Below, piece after piece: positions 46,496-55,256 of a stretch of DNA of 64,000 nucleotides. Below the pieces are notes generated by a model that searched no databases, was not told the DNA's origin, and saw only the letters and a program-made list of their open reading frames with translations. Each line of letters starts with the position of its first letter. Within the stretch, counting starts at the first letter, position 1. The position numbers and the translations under genes were made by a program. The DNA is from Reichenbachiella agarivorans (GTDB lineage: Bacteria; Bacteroidota; Bacteroidia; Cytophagales; Cyclobacteriaceae), in NCBI RefSeq assembly GCF_025502585.1, contig NZ_CP106679.1, forward strand, positions 4,123,501 to 4,187,500, read 5' to 3'.

Positions 46496-49400
46496 ATGAC
46501 TAACAACAAAGTACAGACGTACAATGTATTGGCTCTAGCAGTAGCTATAGGGTTGCTTTTTCATGGAGCTTCCTTTTTTAGCACACTGGAAAACACCTAT
46601 GATATATTCGTACATATCTTTTTTGCGGATCATTATAGAGATTCCTGGTTTGACCCATGGGAGCCTAGTTGGTACACTGGGTTTAGTTTGATCAGTTATC
46701 CTCCATTGACACATCAGCTCTTTGCGCTTTTGTCATTTATAGGAGGGTTAAAATTCGGGGCGTTTTTATTAGCCTTTGCCATAGTGGTATTATATGTCAC
46801 AGGATCTTACCGTTTTGCGAAACTCATCACTGCCAACGACGAAGCAGCAGCATATGCAGCATTGATCGCTGTATTCCTTCCCAGTGTGGTGGAAGCCTTT
46901 CACGTATTCGGGCAGATCCCGATGATGATGGGAATCAGTTGGCTTTTGCACGCCCTGCCTGAAATATATCTTTTCGTTCGCTATGGCAAATTCCGCTACT
47001 TTTTCAATGGCATGAGCCTAATAGCTGTAGCAGTCTGCTCACACCACGTAACTCCCATTTTTGGAATGGTGTTTTTTGTTGTTCCTCTGATGGGGACTGC
47101 TGTCATGGATGGTGCTAGACACGAAGCTGGTAGTTATGAAAAAGTGGGCATAGCACTATTTATCAAGTATGTAAAAAAATATTTGCCACGCATTATTTTC
47201 TTTGGTTTCATGACGATCATAGTGGCCATGGTGGTCATACTACCATATTGGATATGGTCCAAAAGTGACCCTATTACACAGGTACCCATACCCCACGGAT
47301 CACGAGACAACTTCATAGAAGTTTTTAGTTCGGGACTAGTTTTTTTCATCATCCCTTGGGGTTTTTTATTACTGATTTGGCCCTACTGTTTTTATAGGTA
47401 TTTTTCTAAACGAAACATCTTTTTGGGACTGTCATTCGCCATGCTTACACTCTTAGGAACGGGAGGTACTACGCCCATTCCAAAAATGCTATTGGGAGAA
47501 AATGCCTTCAATATATTGACGCTTGAGCGCTTTACTTTTTGGGCGACCATTTATGCCATGCCGTTAGGTGGGGAGTTTTTATGGCGCTTCACCAAGGGTG
47601 ATCTGTACCAGCGAATCATGGCTCGTAGATCTAAGGCGGTTTACTCATTCTATCTCAGTATTATGGTGATCTGCATTTTCTTTAGCGCAGGATTCACGAT
47701 GAATCTGAGCTTCTTCCGTCCATTACAACCTGAATCCATCAACCTAAAGCCCATCCAGAATTTCCTTCAAAGCGATAAACATTACAAATGGCGCTACCTG
47801 ACACTCGGTTTTGGAGATCAAATGGCTTGGCTCTCGGCCAATACAGATGCCATGACGATTGATGGGAATTATCACTCGGCTCGCCGTGTACCAGAACTGA
47901 CCACACGAGCGATCGAAAGACTAGAAAACTCTAAGTATAGAGGTGTAGAAGGAATCGCAACATTGCAGCAGTTTCTCAGTTCACCCGAAACCTTCCATCT
48001 CAAATACATCTTCTCCAATGACAAATTCTATGATCCTCTACTCTATTTTTCGGGTTGGCTCAGGGTAAAATCTCTTAGCAATGGGATCACAGTATGGGAA
48101 AGATCAGACGTATCTGCCTTACCATCTGTTTTACCCAAGAAGGATATACCCCGCTTCCAAAAAATCATGTGGGGAATAGTACCGATCTGTACACTGCTCA
48201 TAGCATTTTTCTTCAACGTCCAGTTGCATTGGATTCATCACGTATCAGGGTCTAATAAATTAATCGACGACTATCGCAATCAGGAGACTTTGGATAAGAA
48301 AATTAGTCCCCTTTTCTATTTCGTGATCAAGTATTGGATTCTCTTGATTCTGTTACTAGCTCTAGGTTTGATTGCAAAAATCTACCTGATGAACGCAAAA
48401 CAATTGGGTCCAGAACGAGTTGTTCAATCCTACTATGATGCGCTGGATTTCAAGAGATTCGAAGAGGCTCATTCTTTCATAGATCCTGCAGATAGCTTGA
48501 CTCTTGATCGCTTCTTGTTGGAAACATCAGTGACAGATGGAATAGTAGACTCCTACGGCAAAATCAATACGATCGAAACGGAAATCTTAACGTCGACAGC
48601 TGATTACGCCAAAATAGAAACACAGCTAGAATGGATAACTCCGCTGGAGAGTTATCACAAAACACAATTGCATGAAGTCATCAAAAAAGGAGGGAAATGG
48701 TATATCAAAGCCAATGAATTCAATAACTATATACCAGCCAATCAATTCTCAGACATTCCAGAAGTCAACTTTCTCAACCAAGGACGACGCAAAATCACCA
48801 CCAAAGAAACCTTCCATGAAGATGTATTAGACAGACCTGTACTAAGGATTCTCCAAGCCAATTTGGTGAAGAAAGGTAGTAGCTATCATGTAGTGGGTAT
48901 GATTCAAAATGTAGACAGTTACCCTGCGGATCTCACTGTAAAAGCCGCCTTGATAGATGAAAATCAGATTGTACTGACGAGTTACTACGACAAATATCAC
49001 CTCACACACAAACTGCTCCCAAAAGAAATAACATCCTTCAGAATCGACTTTGAAGCAGTCGCTTGGAACCAGTTAAAACTAGACTCACTTGCTACTCTAC
49101 CGACTCCTGAGACTTTTAAGCTTGAAGTCTTGGCAACTGTCATGACGCAAGATTTGTACAAAAGCATCAGTATTCAAGATCTGAAGATCGAGCAAGATCA
49201 AATCTCAGGAAGACTCTATAACCATGGGCATCTCACCTCGACCATCACTGAGTTGGTATACGCCTTCTTTGATCAGCACCAACAGATCCAATGGGTCACT
49301 ACATCATTGGCAGAAAAGAGTGTATTCCCAATGAAATATGCAGATTTTCAAAGTCAAACCATGAATCTAGACAGTCTTCAATTGATCTCACCGAAGTCCC

Positions 49401-49564
49401 TACCCATTCTACAGGTAAATGGATTAGAAAACGAAAATATTATCAACAAGTATGCCTCTCAGCATCCCGCACCGCTGTTGCATTTGACTCCTTACCCAGG
49501 ATATGACAGCAAGTTTCTTATGATCAACCTCAACAATTTTGTTGGTAGCCCTGGACCGTTTTGA
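46496..49564 (+). CDS. Large multi-membrane GT-C-like protein with periplasmic NTF2-like domain
   Basis: The first 410 or so of 1022 residues form about ten membrane helices. Early conserved-looking acidic and aromatic residues (ENTYDIFVHIFFADHYRDSWFDP) fit a GT-C glycosyltransferase that uses a polyprenyl-phosphate sugar. Two more helices lie near 555 and 610. The C-terminal part (about 640-1022) is periplasmic: an NTF2-like domain (VVQSYYDALDFKRFEEAHSF) and an FxLYD-like beta-sandwich (VGMIQNVDSYPADLTVKAAL). It leads a run of four plus-strand genes with 1-4 bp junctions, together with a GH5-like hydrolase and a GT4. A role in synthesis or translocation of a secreted polysaccharide is inferred. 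I do not recognise a named family. Confidence 0.7.
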   Translation: MTNNKVQTYNVLALAVAIGLLFHGASFFSTLENTYDIFVHIFFADHYRDSWFDPWEPSWYTGFSLISYPPLTHQLFALLSFIGGLKFGAFLLAFAIVVLYVTGSYRFAKLITANDEAAAYAALIAVFLPSVVEAFHVFGQIPMMMGISWLLHALPEIYLFVRYGKFRYFFNGMSLIAVAVCSHHVTPIFGMVFFVVPLMGTAVMDGARHEAGSYEKVGIALFIKYVKKYLPRIIFFGFMTIIVAMVVILPYWIWSKSDPITQVPIPHGSRDNFIEVFSSGLVFFIIPWGFLLLIWPYCFYRYFSKRNIFLGLSFAMLTLLGTGGTTPIPKMLLGENAFNILTLERFTFWATIYAMPLGGEFLWRFTKGDLYQRIMARRSKAVYSFYLSIMVICIFFSAGFTMNLSFFRPLQPESINLKPIQNFLQSDKHYKWRYLTLGFGDQMAWLSANTDAMTIDGNYHSARRVPELTTRAIERLENSKYRGVEGIATLQQFLSSPETFHLKYIFSNDKFYDPLLYFSGWLRVKSLSNGITVWERSDVSALPSVLPKKDIPRFQKIMWGIVPICTLLIAFFFNVQLHWIHHVSGSNKLIDDYRNQETLDKKISPLFYFVIKYWILLILLLALGLIAKIYLMNAKQLGPERVVQSYYDALDFKRFEEAHSFIDPADSLTLDRFLLETSVTDGIVDSYGKINTIETEILTSTADYAKIETQLEWITPLESYHKTQLHEVIKKGGKWYIKANEFNNYIPANQFSDIPEVNFLNQGRRKITTKETFHEDVLDRPVLRILQANLVKKGSSYHVVGMIQNVDSYPADLTVKAALIDENQIVLTSYYDKYHLTHKLLPKEITSFRIDFEAVAWNQLKLDSLATLPTPETFKLEVLATVMTQDLYKSISIQDLKIEQDQISGRLYNHGHLTSTITELVYAFFDQHQQIQWVTTSLAEKSVFPMKYADFQSQTMNLDSLQLISPKSLPILQVNGLENENIINKYASQHPAPLLHLTPYPGYDSKFLMINLNNFVGSPGPF

Positions 49565-49565
49565 T

Positions 49566-50744
49566 ATGCAAAAGTATCTAGTCATCATATCGCTTTTACT
49601 ATCAGCTACAGTACATGCACAATCAGATCTAGTAGTAGACCTACAACCAAACTATACGGCAGGTGACCCAATCACCTTGGTCTGTCGTGGCAGCACTGCA
49701 TTACCAGACAGGATGATAGCGATCTACGCCTATGGTGTTGAGTCCATCCATGGTCAGCTTGAAGCTAGTCAGGTCTCTTTCCAATTGCCTTCACAGATTA
49801 GTCAAGTGGCTGGAAGAATCAAAATAAAATTACTTAACAAACAGGAAATTGTATGGCAGGGAGAAACAAGTGTCTTAGTAGATCAATCGTCCGAATCTAG
49901 TATAGAAGCCTACTGTGGACCTAAACATCTCATCGTAGACAAGATGGACTTTGCCATGATTACTGCCTCCCTACTAGACAAATATGACAACCCATATCCC
50001 GACAGTACAGCATTGAATGTCCAATACATGCAAGGAGAGCATGTCACGACATTCGTGACACAAATGCAAGACCTAGTGGCATTCCAAAGAGTGTACGCCC
50101 CTCAAAAAACTGGTATAGGGTCTGTCTCTATCATGAATGGCCAAATAGGTTCCAAAGAATTTCGATTAAGTTACTATGCTAATGATCCAATCAATTATAG
50201 CTTACTTATCGAACGCGAGCACAGATATGCAGATGGCAACCAGCTAGTACATCTCAAAACCACTCCAATACAAGACAGTACGAAAAATACGGTTGAGAAT
50301 GGTACTGCTGTCTATTTCTACATCAATGATCCCAACGGCAACCTCAATGCACAACTTATTGGTCAAACCATATCAGGTGTTGCTCAGGTCAATCTTCCAG
50401 CTCCACTCGAAGCTACCACGTGGACGATCCACTCCAGCATTCCAGGATATGCTACAAGTCAAAATACTCAGCTTCACTTTGAACAAGCGATCAAAACCTT
50501 GCCCGTAACACATAATGAAAGGGGGATCATTGTAGGCCCTGTACTCAGCTATATGGGGCAACAAGTAAAAGATGGAATAGTCATCAAATTGATAATCAAA
50601 GGAGAAAAATACTACTATGCAAGCTCCAATCCTATCAAGTCAGGTTACGCGGAATTCGGATGGCCTCTGGATATGAAGACAGGAAAATACAGCATAGAAG
50701 TTAGTCTAAACAAGACTCGAAATATAATAGAGATAACAAGATGA
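49566..50744 (+). CDS. Periplasmic Ig-like multi-domain protein
   Basis: This 392-residue protein has a signal peptide (QKYLVIISLLLSATVHAQ) and then three or four beta-sandwich domains without catalytic motifs. Segments such as DLQPNYTAGDPITLVCRGST, SLLDKYDNPYPDSTALNV and DPNGNLNAQLIGQ look like Ig-like/invasin or macroglobulin-type domains. The start ATG is one base after the stop of the preceding gene, and its own stop overlaps the next start by 4 bp. It probably scaffolds the periplasmic part of the polysaccharide machine. I do not recognise a specific family. Confidence 0.65.
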   Translation: MQKYLVIISLLLSATVHAQSDLVVDLQPNYTAGDPITLVCRGSTALPDRMIAIYAYGVESIHGQLEASQVSFQLPSQISQVAGRIKIKLLNKQEIVWQGETSVLVDQSSESSIEAYCGPKHLIVDKMDFAMITASLLDKYDNPYPDSTALNVQYMQGEHVTTFVTQMQDLVAFQRVYAPQKTGIGSVSIMNGQIGSKEFRLSYYANDPINYSLLIEREHRYADGNQLVHLKTTPIQDSTKNTVENGTAVYFYINDPNGNLNAQLIGQTISGVAQVNLPAPLEATTWTIHSSIPGYATSQNTQLHFEQAIKTLPVTHNERGIIVGPVLSYMGQQVKDGIVIKLIIKGEKYYYASSNPIKSGYAEFGWPLDMKTGKYSIEVSLNKTRNIIEITR

Positions 50745-52315
50745 ACAACAGCCAAAAACTTTCGATTCTATATGTCACTGTCAGTTTTATGGTGATTCTC
50801 TTGCTATTGTTTTATGGCACTTCGCAGTTCATCACATTCTTCAAAACAGGAGCCGAACGTCGTGACATGTTGCTACTGGACTCCTATCATATCAACGATT
50901 TTTACCAACCTCAAATCAACTGGATTAACCTTGGTCAAAACGAAGGAAGGGTGTTTGAACCTGCTGTTCAAATCAAAATGGGCAAAGACTATATCGCTTC
51001 CTATTTCTATCAATTTCAAGCTTTCGAAAAAGGTGAAGTTCAGGGGCTTCATGATTACTTCACTGAGCAGTTTAGAGCCAAATTCCTTCCGCTAATCCAT
51101 CAATTCAGAGAGGATAAAAAGACTCTTCTTGCTACGACAATCACCCATGAGGTAGATCTCAAGTTTTACTCAGAGGATGGTACCATTGCTACTTTAGAAG
51201 ATCGGGTAGTAAGTTTTCATAAAATCAAAGAATTGGATCTGCCAGAAGTATCCTTTTATGACACCTCTCAGTACGAAGTGATGTTACTGCTAGAAGACAA
51301 CCACTGGAGGATACGACACAAGGTTAGCCGTCCCTTACTGGCTCAAAACTCAAAAGATCCAAAACACATTCCTCGTACTAGCGTGAGTGGTCAGCAGCTC
51401 TGGGTAGATGATAGCATCTTTCATATCCGAGGTCTCAATTATTATCCACAGCAATATCCTTGGCAGGAAATGTGGCTAAATTATGATTCAATAGATTTCG
51501 ATTCAGATTTCGCATTGATCAAAGACCTAGGATTCAATACACTGAGGATATTCATCCCTTTTGGAGAATTCAATGACCCATCCGCTCACCAATTGCATAT
51601 GGATCACCTCCAAAATCTCATGGACAAGATTCATGATCATGAACTCAAAGCCATTGTGACGCTTTTCGATTTCTTTCTAGGCTATGATGTAGTAGACTGG
51701 ACGCTCTCGGATCGTCATGCAGAACAAATCGTCACGCTACTCAAAGATCATCCTGCCCTACTCGCTTGGGATCTAAAAAATGAACCTGATTTGGATTTTG
51801 ATTCCAAAGAAGAGCAAGTCGTATTGGACTGGCTATTTTTCATCAACAGAAGAATCAAAAGCTATGACCCACATGCGCTGACTACCATCGGATGGAGCCA
51901 GCCGGAACACGCCAGTCATTTGGCCAATGAATTGGATTTTATTTCATTCCATTATTATCGTGACCCGACTTCATTCGCTGGTGAAGTAGAGGCGCTACAG
52001 CAACATCTGGATGTTAAAAAACCTCTGTTCCTTGGTGAAACAGGTATGCACAGCTTTTCTGCATTTTGGTACCCTTGGAGCAACAGTCAAGAAGATCAAG
52101 CGACCTACTACGCTGACATACTTTTAGCCACTGAAAAACTTGATCTGCACTGGGCTATGTGGACGATGTACGATTTTGTCTCCGTACCAGCCAACGTAGC
52201 AGGTAGATGGCCTTGGCAAAAATCTCCTCAAAAAGCTTATGGATTCATTGACACTGATGGAAACAATAAGAAAATATACAACTTAATTCAAAATCATCTA
52301 AACAAAACGAAATGA
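50741..52315 (+). CDS. Membrane-anchored GH5-like glycoside hydrolase with NTF2-like domain
   Basis: This 524-residue protein has an N-terminal membrane anchor (about 8-30), an NTF2-like domain (about 80-215, with YIASYFYQFQAFEKGEVQGL) and a clan GH-A TIM barrel (about 225-520). Catalytic residues are E348 in WDLKNEPD (acid/base) and E433 in FLGETGMH (nucleophile). Placed among synthesis genes, it probably trims or releases the nascent exopolysaccharide, as hydrolases do in cellulose, alginate and Pel systems. The shared NTF2-like domain with the GT-C-like protein suggests the two contact each other or a common partner. Confidence 0.82.
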   Translation: MNNSQKLSILYVTVSFMVILLLLFYGTSQFITFFKTGAERRDMLLLDSYHINDFYQPQINWINLGQNEGRVFEPAVQIKMGKDYIASYFYQFQAFEKGEVQGLHDYFTEQFRAKFLPLIHQFREDKKTLLATTITHEVDLKFYSEDGTIATLEDRVVSFHKIKELDLPEVSFYDTSQYEVMLLLEDNHWRIRHKVSRPLLAQNSKDPKHIPRTSVSGQQLWVDDSIFHIRGLNYYPQQYPWQEMWLNYDSIDFDSDFALIKDLGFNTLRIFIPFGEFNDPSAHQLHMDHLQNLMDKIHDHELKAIVTLFDFFLGYDVVDWTLSDRHAEQIVTLLKDHPALLAWDLKNEPDLDFDSKEEQVVLDWLFFINRRIKSYDPHALTTIGWSQPEHASHLANELDFISFHYYRDPTSFAGEVEALQQHLDVKKPLFLGETGMHSFSAFWYPWSNSQEDQATYYADILLATEKLDLHWAMWTMYDFVSVPANVAGRWPWQKSPQKAYGFIDTDGNNKKIYNLIQNHLNKTK

Positions 52316-53496
52316 TCAATCAACTAAAAATCGGGATGGTCACAGCATATCCCCCAAGCAAAACCACGCTTAATGAATATGGGTTTCATTTGACTCGACA
52401 TTTTCAGGACAAAGGAGAAGTGGAAGAACTTCAACTCTATGTCGAACATCTCCCCGACAATCAGAAGTATGAAAGTGATAGTGATAAACTGAAGTTCATT
52501 CCATGCTGGAGTTTCAATGCCATGGGAAATGCCTTTTCAATCCTGAAACAAATCCGAAAACACAAACCTGATGTAGTCATCATCAATCTACAATTCCTAT
52601 TGTTTGGAGACAAGAAAGTAGCTGCTGCGTTGGGGTTGATGCTTCCTGGATTATTACGATTGTTTGAATACAAGAATATTGTATTGCTACACAACATCAT
52701 GGAAGAGGTCGATCTCACCAAAGCAGGATTAACCTCCAATCCCGTACTGAAATGGGCATATGGTATAATTGGTAATATACTTACCAGATTTATCCTAACA
52801 GCCAATCTGGTAGGTGTGACTATTGAGAAATATGTCGATGTGTTAAAAGCCAAGTACAAAAAGAAGAACATTGTATTGCTTCCACACGGATCGTTCGAAG
52901 TTCCCCCTACTCCAGATTACAGCATTCCAGAAGGTCCTCGCCAAGTCATGACCTTTGGTAAATTTGGCACTTACAAAAAAGTCGAGGTACTCATAGAAGC
53001 GATCATTGAAGTAAGAAAGAGAGTGTCCTTTCCAATAGAACTAGTAGTCGCAGGTACGGACAATCCCAATGTTGCTGGATACTTAGATGGTGTACAAGAG
53101 AAGTATAAAGCGGTACCTGATATGGTTTTCACAGGCTATGTAGAGGAAGAAGATGTTCCTAGAATATTCAAACCCTCCACTGCAGTGGTATTCCCATACA
53201 CTTCTACGACAGGTAGCTCTGGTGTCTTGCATCAAGCGGGTAGTTATGGCAAAGCCGCTATTTTACCAAACTTGGGAGACTTGGCCCTTTTGGTGGAAGA
53301 AGAAGGCTATAGAGGAGAATTCTTTGAGCCAGAAAATGTAGAAAGTTTGGCCAAGGCGATTGAATTATTGCTAACTGATGACGCTTATAGAAATCAGCTG
53401 GAAAGAGCAAATTTCCGCGCTGCTGCTTCATTGAGTATGGCAGATATTGCTGATTGGTATTTGATCCATATCGACAAGCTGTTAGATAAGCACTAG
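52312..53496 (+). CDS. Family 4 glycosyltransferase
   Basis: This 394-residue cytoplasmic GT-B enzyme has an N-terminal domain from MVTAYPPSKTTLNEYG and a C-terminal donor-binding domain (about 200-370). The latter has VMTFGKFGTYKKVEVLIEA, VFTGYVEEEDVPRIFKPSTAVVFPY and SSGVLHQAGSYGKAAILPN, the retaining GT4 layout (the second Glu of the usual E-x7-E pair is not obvious). It overlaps the hydrolase gene by 4 bp. It probably adds the repeating sugar in the cytoplasm; the product may be carried by the convergent flippase. Confidence 0.9.
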   Translation: MINQLKIGMVTAYPPSKTTLNEYGFHLTRHFQDKGEVEELQLYVEHLPDNQKYESDSDKLKFIPCWSFNAMGNAFSILKQIRKHKPDVVIINLQFLLFGDKKVAAALGLMLPGLLRLFEYKNIVLLHNIMEEVDLTKAGLTSNPVLKWAYGIIGNILTRFILTANLVGVTIEKYVDVLKAKYKKKNIVLLPHGSFEVPPTPDYSIPEGPRQVMTFGKFGTYKKVEVLIEAIIEVRKRVSFPIELVVAGTDNPNVAGYLDGVQEKYKAVPDMVFTGYVEEEDVPRIFKPSTAVVFPYTSTTGSSGVLHQAGSYGKAAILPNLGDLALLVEEEGYRGEFFEPENVESLAKAIELLLTDDAYRNQLERANFRAAASLSMADIADWYLIHIDKLLDKH

Positions 53497-53504
53497 TCCA
53501 GCGA

Positions 53505-54749
53505 CTAGGCTTTTCTAACAAAGAACAATACTTGTACTACCAATAAAATATTTAGGTTGAAGATTTGAACATAAATAACCTGAACCAGACTTTCATGAAA
53601 GAAGTAGATCAAAACAACTTGCATGAGTCCCATAAATATGGCGATGTACACAGGCAAATATTGATCGATCGATAAAAAGTAATAAACAAAAACATTGGAC
53701 AGAGCAAAGAGCATCGTGGCGAAAGCATATAGCCACAAGTAAGGAGCAATTGCCATGTATGCTTCACCAAATAGTGTCAATACAATCAGATTAGGAAAGA
53801 AAAATGCGAAAGATGCAATCCCAATAGAGAAGACAGATATCACCAAGATATACTGCAATAGTTGTGTCTTAAATGCCTTACCTTCTTTGCGAAGCTTGAC
53901 AATACGAGGGATCAAGATCATGACAACCATCCAAGTGACGAAATAAATCATGCGACCAATCAATGCCATAGATGTATATAAACCAGCCTGATGACTATCG
54001 AAGTAGTGCTTGACCATGATAATATCACTGTAGTTGATAATAATCTGTGCGCACTCATAAGCTGCTGTCAATAGAAAAAATCTCCAGACAAGTTGAGACT
54101 GTTCGAATCGAGCAGAGCTCATCGATACTTTTGAGGTCTTACCCGTCATCTGATACCCTACCAATACAGAGGCTACTATTGCCAACGAAACCCAAGTCGT
54201 GGCTTCTCCATCAAGTAAAAAGATCAGTGCAAAAGTCATCAGCAACCTTACCCACATTTCGGTTTGATAAGATGTCGATAGCTCTACGAATTTTTCAGTA
54301 CCCTGCAAAAAGCCTCTTTTAACACTCATCAGGAAATACAAAGGCAAAGCCAAAGAAAAAGTGGGTAGTGCCCAAGTATTGTCTATATGAAAGAACTCCG
54401 AAATAGAACCACTAGCCAACATAACAAGCAATGACAAGATCCCTCCTGCCCAAAGACTAATCTTAGTAATCCATTGTCTGAAAGCAACCTTGTCTATTCC
54501 CTCCAGCTCTATGCTATACTTAGCAGAGACTATCTGAAAGGTCATGGCTAAGAATGAAAATGCCAAAAGTAAAGTAACCAATATCCCTGCCTCTGCAAAC
54601 TGTGAAGGTGTCAATACCCTTCCTAGCACCAAGTTATATGCATAATTGCCTCCGTTGACCAGCATGGTGCTAATCAAGAAAATCCTAACCGGCGTGAAAT
54701 AGGCTCTGAGCTGTACCGGTTTTGCGAGTTCATTAGTTACTGAATACAT
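53505..54749 (-). CDS. Polysaccharide flippase-like membrane protein
   Basis: This 414-residue protein with about twelve membrane helices belongs to the MOP (Wzx/RfbX-like) superfamily. The start FLISTMLVNGGNYAYNLVLGRVLTPSQFAEAGI is the standard opening of the family. It should move lipid-linked or nascent polysaccharide across the inner membrane. The ATG at 54747-54749 is preferred to a TTG at 54755; either way the gene overlaps the STAS gene by 17 bp or more, a sign of coupling. It is convergent with the GT4 gene, 8 bp from its stop. Confidence 0.87.
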   Translation of the reverse strand: MYSVTNELAKPVQLRAYFTPVRIFLISTMLVNGGNYAYNLVLGRVLTPSQFAEAGILVTLLLAFSFLAMTFQIVSAKYSIELEGIDKVAFRQWITKISLWAGGILSLLVMLASGSISEFFHIDNTWALPTFSLALPLYFLMSVKRGFLQGTEKFVELSTSYQTEMWVRLLMTFALIFLLDGEATTWVSLAIVASVLVGYQMTGKTSKVSMSSARFEQSQLVWRFFLLTAAYECAQIIINYSDIIMVKHYFDSHQAGLYTSMALIGRMIYFVTWMVVMILIPRIVKLRKEGKAFKTQLLQYILVISVFSIGIASFAFFFPNLIVLTLFGEAYMAIAPYLWLYAFATMLFALSNVFVYYFLSIDQYLPVYIAIFMGLMQVVLIYFFHESLVQVIYVQIFNLNILLVVQVLFFVRKA

Positions 54750-55005
54750 GATCAAATTGAGTTTTGTTGATGAATTTTTGTATAGAAGGGTGTGAGCAGT
54801 TCACGTAGCTCAATTGCTTGCGCTGTCTTCTTAGTTTGACATAAAGCATAACAAGTGCATTGAACTGCGCCAAGTCTATCTCTTGACATTTTTCCATATC
54901 TATCCTGAAATCTTGTGCCTCCATGGCTCTGCTGCTGACGATAGAGACCAAGTCGTTCCAATCTGATGGCTGCATGATGTCTCCTGCTGTGATGTGTATT
55001 TTCAT
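54733..55005 (-). CDS. STAS-like small protein coupled to the flippase
   Basis: This 90-residue protein shows a STAS/anti-sigma-antagonist pattern: FRIDMEKCQEIDLAQFNALVMLYVKLRRQRKQLSYVN, then an S-H-P-S loop and a helix IQKFINKTQF. The Ser/Thr usually phosphorylated is replaced by the D-L-A-Q region, so it may be an unregulated scaffold. It is transcribed with the flippase gene from its own promoter. STAS proteins next to exopolysaccharide genes often control flux; that is inference here. Confidence 0.78.
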   Translation of the reverse strand: MKIHITAGDIMQPSDWNDLVSIVSSRAMEAQDFRIDMEKCQEIDLAQFNALVMLYVKLRRQRKQLSYVNCSHPSIQKFINKTQFDHVFSN

Positions 55006-55052
55006 TGTCTTAAATGTTTAAAGTTTATTGTCCTCGTTCTGAAAACTTGAGT

Positions 55053-55081
55053 CAAAAGTATGGACTCATTTTCTAGTCCAA
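55053..55081 (-). promoter_or_regulatory. Promoter of the STAS-flippase operon
   Basis: The minus strand has TTG (55079-55081), an 18-bp spacer and TACTTTTG (55053-55060), an exact TAnnTTTG, 47 bp before the STAS start. Confidence 0.6.
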
Positions 55082-55222
55082 GATCACGAAACGTTGGCTG
55101 GTGTTATTCGCATAGTCAACGACCATATCTCTCGATAAATAGATGCATTTCAAGTATTTACCATTCGACCCCCAATACTTGCGCTTCGTCGTTTGTCATC
55201 CACTTCATCCTATTTAGGGGGC

Positions 55223-55230
55223 TACTTTTG
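55223..55230 (+). promoter_or_regulatory. Promoter -7 box of the TPR/barrel gene
   Basis: TACTTTTG, an exact TAnnTTTG, 26 bp before the ATG at 55257. The same octamer serves the divergent STAS gene. A TTTG at 55192-55195 is 27 bp upstream, longer than usual. Confidence 0.5.
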
Positions 55231-55256
55231 GATCACCAATTAAATAACAACACACG

